From Orobanche coerulescens (lineage: Eukaryota > Streptophyta > Magnoliopsida > Lamiales > Orobanchaceae), in the NCBI GenBank assembly GCA_033398695.1, contig CM065801.1, forward strand, positions 51,408,358 to 51,472,357: DNA of 64,000 nt. Reading direction: 5' to 3'. Shown here one piece after another: positions 57,466 through 64,000 of this stretch (positions are counted from its first letter, which is position 1; each line of letters starts with the position of its first letter). Made by a program: the position numbers and the translations under genes. The notes beneath the pieces are model-generated. The model was not told the DNA's origin. It did not search any database and was given only the letters and a program-made list of their open reading frames with translations.

Positions 57466-57849
57466 ATTTTTGTTGTCTACTTGGTTTGGCAAAATTATCA
57501 AGAAATGAACTCCCTCTCTCACATATAGAAGAAAATGACGTTTTTCTCTCTCTTCGGAAAATTTCAATTTGGAACTTCGACTTTTTTCTTTCTTGTCAGT
57601 TTGTCGTGACATGAGGCAGTGGATATGGAAATCAAAGGGCTGCCTAAAAGTCTTTGATATTCTTCAAAACCTTCACTAAGTTCCACGCATGCCCTACCAA
57701 AGAGCCAAAACAATGTGCCGCCCCATTAGTTTTTTTTAATAACGAGTTTCCAAATTTGCACAGGATTAATTCTCGGTATAATAGTTCCGATCTCACAGTA
57801 CTATTATCATACAAAACTGTATTGGGTAAATTTTTTAAGTGATTGATTC
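57466..57849. other. Intergenic DNA, no gene seen
   Basis: AT-rich with no recognisable coding or repeat structure. Confidence 0.4.
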
Positions 57850-58050
57850 CACCGTACTGCGGCTCCATACTCCAGAAATCCCCCTCCGACCTGGTCCTAC
57901 GGGTTAATATCACTTGGCCCTACGCGTATGGAGATTTTTTTGGAGAAAATCAATACCATTATTTGTTAGTAAAAGGAGTCGAATACGGAACCTCAGCCAA
58001 CAATGTCTGAGTCCTTTACCACTAGGGCAGACTGATACATCTGGTCACAG
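57850..58050 (-). mobile_element. Candidate tRNA-derived SINE
   Basis: The minus strand has an A-box-like CCTAGTGGTAAAGG (58014-58028) and, about 35 bp later, a B-box-like GTATTCGACTCC (57976-57987), the spacing of an RNA polymerase III promoter. The downstream body CCCGTAGGACCAGGTCGGAG resembles plant SINE bodies. Borders are uncertain. Confidence 0.4.
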
Positions 58051-58843
58051 ACACTCACGTAGTGCGTTCTGCCGGATGCACTACACGCGTATCGTGGACG
58101 GTGCAGATTGACTAGATGGGCGTTGATGCACTGCCTATACACGTCATGCCAGAACAGATCCGACAAGAGATACACTATATGAAAGTGTACAACCCAAAGA
58201 CTCTGAACCTCAGCCGCCCATTAATTTTGTTTCCTAGTGTTTGTCTAAGTTTCGGAATTTGCAGAGAATTCTCCCACATTATTCCAGAAAATGGTTTTGT
58301 TTTCTTCTGCACAACCAAACACAAACCTCCAAATTGTTGTCGTCTTCACCCTTGAAATTGAGAAGAACCATCCAAAACTAAAACATCACAAATCTCAATT
58401 GTAAGATTAGATCTGAATTCACTGACCACATTCTTTTGGAGAAAAGATTTTTTAAAAATTTATACTTTTTAGTATATGATTAAAAAAAGATTTTAACGTC
58501 CGAATAGGTTTGGTGGATTAATTACAAATTAAGGATTTTAAGCTACATTGCTCGTTGTGACTCTGTGATTGAATTTGAGGGATTTTGATTCGAGTGATTT
58601 GATAGAAACAATTACTTTGGAGTCGATTTATTGAATATTTGAAAAATTGAAGAATTGGATATACATCTGCTAATTAAGTGGAAACAATAATGAAGACTAG
58701 AATTACTGTCTTCGGGATTAATTAATCAAATGTAAATTCAGAGTCTACACACCAAAAAGAAAGTAGGTAATGATCTGGAAAAACATGAATAAATAATAAA
58801 TTTATAAAGTGTAATATCAAAAAAAAATTAAAAGTGGGTCAAT
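58051..58843. other. Intergenic DNA, no gene seen
   Basis: AT-rich; no feature recognised. Confidence 0.4.
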
Positions 58844-59080
58844 AAAACTCTCTTTTGACTTATTTTTCGATTTTCGATTCGATTCAATCTATTGGCCAAT
58901 TCGATTCGATTCGATTCAATTGATTCGATCTGGTCAATTCGATTCGATTCGATTAAACGATTGATTCGATTCGATTCTTCTTCTTCTTCTTATTATTAAT
59001 CTTAATTATTATTATTGTTATTATTACTAATAATATTACTATTATCGTTGTTGTTGTTAATTACTATTATTATTATTTAC

Positions 59081-59111
<31 letters not shown>

Positions 59112-59236
59112 TACCCTTAATATATATTTCGATTCGATTCGATTCATTCGATTCGATTCGATTCGATTCGATTCAATTTCATTCATTCGATTAATTGATT
59201 CAATTTAAATTCATTCAATCCAAAAGAAAAGAGGCT
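58844..59236. mobile_element. Harbinger-like MITE, third TTCGATT family member
   Basis: The ends CTCTTTTGACTTATTTTTCG and CAATCCAAAAGAAAAGAGG match the family at 35646 and 53154. The core again has TTCGATTCGATT, (TTC)n and (ATT)n. The left terminus has lost bases and no clean TAA duplication is seen. Confidence 0.6.
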
Positions 59237-60119
59237 AGTATACATCCCTTTATTTCTCGATGACAGCTATGCTATCACAAGTAAACAAAACAAAAGGCTT
59301 TGTGGAACCGAGTCAAACCTCATCTACCTATTCAACAAAAAAAAAAGAGTATATGGTTATTTTATTTTAGGGATAAAAATATAGAAAATTTCAGTCTTTA
59401 GCAAAGTGCATCAAATTTTATCATATTTTATAAATTATATAAAAACTTTAGATGGTAAGTATGTGTGCACAAAAAAAATTTCGTTAAATTTCGATCAAAA
59501 ATATTAACGACGTCATTTTTTCACCATAAAGATTTAAGAATAAAAAAGTACCTAAAAAATCCAATTTTTCAAGTTTAAAATTTGATCTAACAAATTCAGA
59601 AAATAAACTAAAAAAAATTTTACTTTGTAAAAAAATAATTCAAAAGTATCAAAATTACTTAAATTCTGAAAATATCAAAATATATTTTAAATCTCTTTAA
59701 TTTCTCAAAGGAATTCTCTTAAAATTTGCGAAATAAGTACAATTTTTAATAAACCCAAAATATAAAAAATTTTAAGTTCCTATAATATTTTTTAAATAAT
59801 TTATAAAAATAAAAAAAATCATTTGTAATGAATTTTTTTTATAAAATAAAAATTTTCAATTAATTTTCTTATATTTAAACGAACTTTGAGAGTTCCGGAA
59901 CTTCTATGCAATTTATAAAATATGGAGAAATTGGATGCACTTTTAGCTACATATGTATGAACCCTTTATCCATTTTACCCCGATCATAGTTACACCTGGT
60001 TATTATACTTGGAACAACAACCTCAATCCTTCAATGTTATTTTGTTGAAGTGAGAATAACTTATCTTGACATTTTATATATATTATTATTTTTTTTGGCT
60101 TAAGTTTAGCAACAACTCT
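59237..60119. other. AT-rich intergenic DNA
   Basis: Very AT-rich with many short A and T runs. No gene or repeat family recognised. Confidence 0.45.
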
Positions 60120-60460
60120 ATTAATATAGAAATTGCCGGAATTGACATTTAGTCGAATAAATTCGAGTCATATATTGTATTTTCGAGTAATACAATTTCA
60201 AGTCAACTTCAAAAAATATACAGTATTGAGGAAGGTTGACAATCGGGTAAGACGAATTAGACATCGAGTTACCCGAATTCAAGTGAGCCGATACGATTCG
60301 AGTTAACCGAATAAGGAGTCCTATTACTCGAAAAAACTCGAGTTACACGAATAGCGTCGAGTCACCCGAGACGGTTCCGGGTTACCCGAAATAATCAAAA
60401 CGTGTTACTCGAATTATCGAGTTACTCGATTGGCGAGTAACTCATTATAAATCGCTGCAT
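60120..60460. repeat. ACTCGA/TCGAGT-rich repeat upstream of DUF1985-like pseudogene
   Basis: Dense mixed-orientation words CGAGTTAC, TTACTCGA, TTACCCGAA, including the near-palindromic stretch around 60410-60445 (GTTACTCGA...CGAGTAACTC). No transposon ends were identified. Confidence 0.6.
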
Positions 60461-60600
60461 GAAGTCATCTTCTTCATTCTACTGCATCTGAGTTTCACGA
60501 GTCGACTGCATCCGAGCTTCACGAAATTGAGTTTAACAAAAGTATTCGAGTTTTACGAGTATCCAAGTAACACCTATTCAATCGAGTTACCTCTTTCTCG

Positions 60601-62562
60601 ATGGCGAATTCTACTTCCCCGAATGTGAGGCGTTCCCCGAATGACGCCGCTGACACCGCCGGTCACGCCGATGCCGAGTTCGCCGTTGCCGCTGGATCTG
60701 CCGAAAACCAGGTAAAATTTCAATTTTGTGTCACTCGATAATCGTGTTACTCGAATTTAGACTCGTTTTCCTCGAAGTTGGACTCGTTTTACTCGAATTT
60801 GGACTCGTTTTACTCGACTTTTAGGCTCGTTTTACTCGTTTTAGCCCCCGCTGAACCTTTACCGTTTTACTCGATGTAGGTTGTCGTGTTACTCGAAATG
60901 ACAAAAAATAAAAAAAATAAATAGAGAAAAATGAATTTGGGAATTAAGTACCGCCGGTCAACCTCGAATACTTATCGTGTTGATATCATATTCTCTATTT
61001 AAATAACGAGCCTAAATTCGAGTTGAATTGATTATCAGATAGAGAAAACGAATTTGGGAATTAAATAGAGAAAACGGGGCTTATCATGTTTCTGAATTGA
61101 TATCGTGTTGAATTGATTATTTATGTAATCTTAATAATTCGCATTCGAAGTTGAATTCGAATTTGGGAATGTTATAAATATTGATATCGTGTCGAATTTA
61201 GTTAGTTTATTTCATTTAGTTAGTTTATTTCGTTTAGTTAGTTTATTTCATTTTTTCTAGTTGTATTACTCGAATATAGTTTATAAGTTACTCAAATTGG
61301 ACTAATTGACCAATTAGGATTTCTCAAATTAATTTAGAAAACTAATGTTCTTCCACAATTAAAATGACGCAAATTGATTTAGGATGATTCGAATTGACAT
61401 AAAAGTACTTGAATTACGATGACTCGAATTGTATTAGGATGTCTCGAATTGCATTAGATGATTGAAATTGAATTAGGATGTCTCAAGTTGAATTAGAATA
61501 ACTCGATGGAAACAAACCGAATAAATTTTACTGTTACACGAATTGTCTAGTTACTTTTTCCCGATTACATATTACCCGAATACATCCACAGGAAGCTAAA
61601 ATTAAGGTATGTTTGAATCGTCGGGTTGTTTGGAAGAGGCCGAATATGCGGGGTTCGAAATGCTCGATAAATGGGTATGTTAGATTAGGGATTGTTAAGA
61701 CTATTATTGCTGAGCTGTGGAGTGTAGGTGATGACACTATTAGAGAGTTTAGAGAGTCGTGTCTTGGACACTTTATCCGGGAGGAGTGGGGGGATTTGTC
61801 TCTAATGCCGCATTGCATGCCTTGTTCTCGAACGAGGTGGTTAGACCGGATGCACATGCCGATGAGTTTTGGTTTATGATCGATCATCGCTTAATCTGAT
61901 TTTCTAGATATGAGTATGCGTTAGTCACTGGTTTGAGATTCGGAGACTCCGACTTCGATGTACACAGGGATGATGTTCCACCGGAGGGGAGCGTGTACGA
62001 TCGGTATCCGTTGCTCAGTCGTGGGAGGCAGATGTTAGACCGTATTTGTGATCGATTTACTGCTGGATATTTTAGAGAGCATCCCGGTGATGCGCTGAAG
62101 GTCGCTAAGGTGTTGTGCGTCTGCTATTTGATATTCGGTGTGGATGGTTGGAAGCGTATTGCTGACAGGTGGTTGTGGACGTTGGTTTAAGACCATACTC
62201 GGTGGGAGAATTCCATGAGGCTTATATTCATATCAGATATTGGTTACGTATTTGAGCGATGTTTCCACTGAGGTCCCCGCTGGTCTGGATCCGAGTTACC
62301 ATTTTTATGGTAACATATACGCTATTATGGTACGTCCTCGTATTCATTAACTTAATTATATATTGAAACTCGTAATAAATATTTTTATTATTTCTTATGT
62401 TGGGATTCAATTATTGTTTTCAGATATGGGCTTGCGAGGCTATACTTAGGCTCCAAATATGGGACCATGCTCGAAGCTTCTTTCATCCAGCGACCTCGTT
62501 GTACACGCTGGAAGTTGAAGAAGCTGGGTCATGTTGCTTTTACCACATTCTTCGATGAAGAG
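60601..62562 (+). pseudogene. DUF1985-like gene, three exons, broken
   Basis: Exon 1 60601-60711 (37 codons, MANSTSPNVRRSP, donor CAG|GTAAAA), exon 2 61592-62329 (acceptor CACAG; phase 0 join) and exon 3 62424-62562 (acceptor TTTTCAG, donor GAAGAG|GTAAGC). Exon 2 shows the DUF1985 pattern: RESCLGHFIRE, then in a shifted frame EFWFMIDHRLI, RYEYALVTGLRFG. Exon 3 has IWACEAI. DUF1985 occurs in plant proteins often carried by MULE or CACTA elements with Ulp1-type protease domains. Function unknown. Breaks: frameshift near 61800, TGA at 61897-61899 (CGA to TGA), TAA at about 62188, and frameshifts near 62270 and 62450. An LTR starting at 62675 cuts off any downstream exons. Confidence 0.65.
60712..61591 (+). 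other. Intron 1 of DUF1985-like pseudogene, repeat-filled
   Basis: 880 bp bounded by GTAAAA and CACAG. 60730-60900 carries GGACTCGTTTTACTCGAATTT repeats, and 61260-61520 carries GGATGACTCGAATTGTATT units like those at 30530-30895. Confidence 0.55.
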
Positions 62563-62674
62563 GTAAGCAATTATAGGGTTTCAATACGTAAATACTCTTC
62601 AGGATATTTAAGGTAATAATTAATGAAAATATATCATTGAATTGCATTTAGATTGATTGCTTTGAGGTGTTATC

Positions 62675-64000
62675 TGTAATATCCGTAGTTTCTATTTTTA
62701 ACAGTTTCTATTTTTGGGTGCATGTCTATTTTAACGACTCGCTTGTAACCATTTCGACGCTTTGAATCTATTTTGTTCTTGGTATTTTTCCATTTGGACG
62801 AGTTTTAGATGTGTTTTTATGTAATATTCTTTATGTTATGATCTTATCGCATGTACGTTCGATTCTCGTAAAACTCGTTCGATTTTGTTGTTTCTTTGTT
62901 CCCACGAGTCTGTTTGGTTGAGTTATACATGTTGTGAGTTTCGGTTTAATGATCCAACGCCATATCGTGATTTTCGAACGTTTGGGCCGTTCTGCAATTT
63001 TCTAAAGTTTGAAGGAGATTTACTTCCGTCGTCGAATTCCGAACCTTCGAGTAGTAGGAATTGTATTTTTTTCTAGCACTTAGATTCTTCGTCGGGAATA
63101 CTTCGTAACCATATATTCGGATTGTTAGCAGGTTCGGGTTTCAGTGTCGTTTGGGGCGGTTCGGACATCAGCCTTTCCAAACTGCTGTCCAGCAGGGTGT
63201 TACGGTCGTAACATCCCAGTGCTTACGGCCGTAATAGGCCTATTGTTATGGCCATAATAGGCTTGTCGTTATGGTCCTAACGTCCCGCTGTTCTTAAAAC
63301 AGCAGGCAGAGGACATCAGTCCTCACTTGTTCCTTTTCATATTTTTTCCACGGGCGACACGAGAGTTCTTTCCAGGGGCGATTTTTACCACTTTCAATCT
63401 GTGTGTTCATCATCTTCCATCACCGTGATATCATGGTAGCATATTATCATCAACGAAATCATCCTACTCCGTCTGAGTTCAAGGTATTTCGGCTTAGAAC
63501 CCCAACTTTGTCAATTTTGGGGTTTTTTCGGGTTTTGCCTATTTAAACTCGAATTGTTCGTTTATGTTATGATAATTCTTATCGATTATTGTTATCGAGT
63601 GATTCCCAATCCATTTCCATTGGTGTTTGATCCATGAGTTGTCGATTCGGGGAGGTTTTGTGAAAACCCTCGCCCGTATTGATCGTACGTATATTGTTAT
63701 GGTTGGTAACTAGGGTTGTGGGCGTATTCCGTTCGGTTAATGATGTCGTTTAGGACTTATTCGTGTTAACCTTTCATTTAGGAGCGGTCGTGGTCACTCC
63801 AGGTCATTCCTAGCCCATCGTTTATTTTCCGCCTCGTTGAAGATGTCTCAAAAGACAAGTACTTTATATTTGTATGCATATTCTAGTATTTGATTTATGG
63901 CTTTCCGTGCATGTTGTGGTTGTGAATGCGTATGTTCACCCAGGGATGTCTGACGGGGCCTCTGGGGATACGTAGTGCCGTGTGTATACGTATCGTGAAC
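62675..64000 (+). repeat. Start of a third chromovirus-type LTR, cut by window edge
   Basis: TGTAATATCCG start, the same terminal word as the LTR at 46432 read on the minus strand. Plus orientation. It contains a palindrome array at 63187-63300 and a TATTTAAA at 63539-63546. Its coding region, if any, lies to the right of the window. It inserted downstream of exon 3 of the DUF1985-like pseudogene. Confidence 0.55.
63187..63300 (+). repeat. GTTACGGTCGTAAC/TTATGGCCATAA palindrome array
   Basis: Members GTTACGGTCGTAAC, CTTACGGCCGTAAT, GTTATGGCCATAAT and GTTATGGTCCTAAC in about 110 bp, some 510-620 bp into the LTR. Confidence 0.7.

Overview
The window is plant nuclear DNA, almost certainly from a eudicot and possibly an asterid. 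It is AT-rich and gene-poor. It holds one intact host gene, a SCARECROW-LIKE 3-type GRAS regulator at 28573-29922 on the minus strand, which is intronless. Nearly everything else is transposable elements nested in one another: Ty3/gypsy chromoviruses, Ty1/copia elements, RTE-type LINEs, and hAT, Harbinger and MULE-like DNA elements. No bacterial, organellar or CRISPR-like signal was seen.

Layout. 1-24636 is a tandem segmental duplication with a 14.6-kb unit (10027-24636). The left copy runs off the window edge. Each unit carries a Tekay/Del-like chromovirus (complete copy 12071-22046, target duplication ATATC) sitting inside a degraded reading frame of unknown family. That frame is followed by a polypurine tract and a Sirevirus-like LTR. 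25518-28570 is mostly unremarkable intergenic DNA. 28573-29922 is the GRAS gene. 30530-33149 holds a TGACTCGAAT minisatellite, a MULE-like element with long terminal inverted repeats that has captured a polyphenol oxidase fragment (31101-32310), and nested MITEs. 33231-33641 is an exon-like frame ending in a strong fold-back. 36017-52123 is a copia element (LTRs of about 230 bp, TSD GTGCA) whose gag is split by a second chromovirus (37944-46432, TSD GCAAG). 52364-54971 is three MITEs, two of them with perfect 8-bp target duplications. 55052-57465 is a 5'-truncated RTE LINE. 60601-62562 is a three-exon DUF1985-like pseudogene surrounded by ACTCGAA-type repeats. From 62675 to the right edge is the start of another chromovirus-type LTR.

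How the parts work together. The chromoviruses encode Gag, protease, RT, RNase H, integrase and a chromodomain, but all have frameshifts and stops. Two of the three copies also have altered catalytic residues, so none looks able to move by itself. The most interesting observations are as follows. (1) Four sequence-unrelated LTR or LTR-like promoters carry dense arrays of short palindromes, in three cases immediately upstream of a clear TATA box. (2) The copia element has gag and pol as separate frames, an 823-bp spacer between them, and a TTGTAG splice-acceptor-like sequence abutting each start codon. (3) Indels between duplicated copies concentrate at CAG/CTG/CCGG sites, which suggests methylation-linked consensus errors and warns against over-reading the frameshifts. 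(4) The MULE-like element carries a captured polyphenol oxidase CuB fragment.
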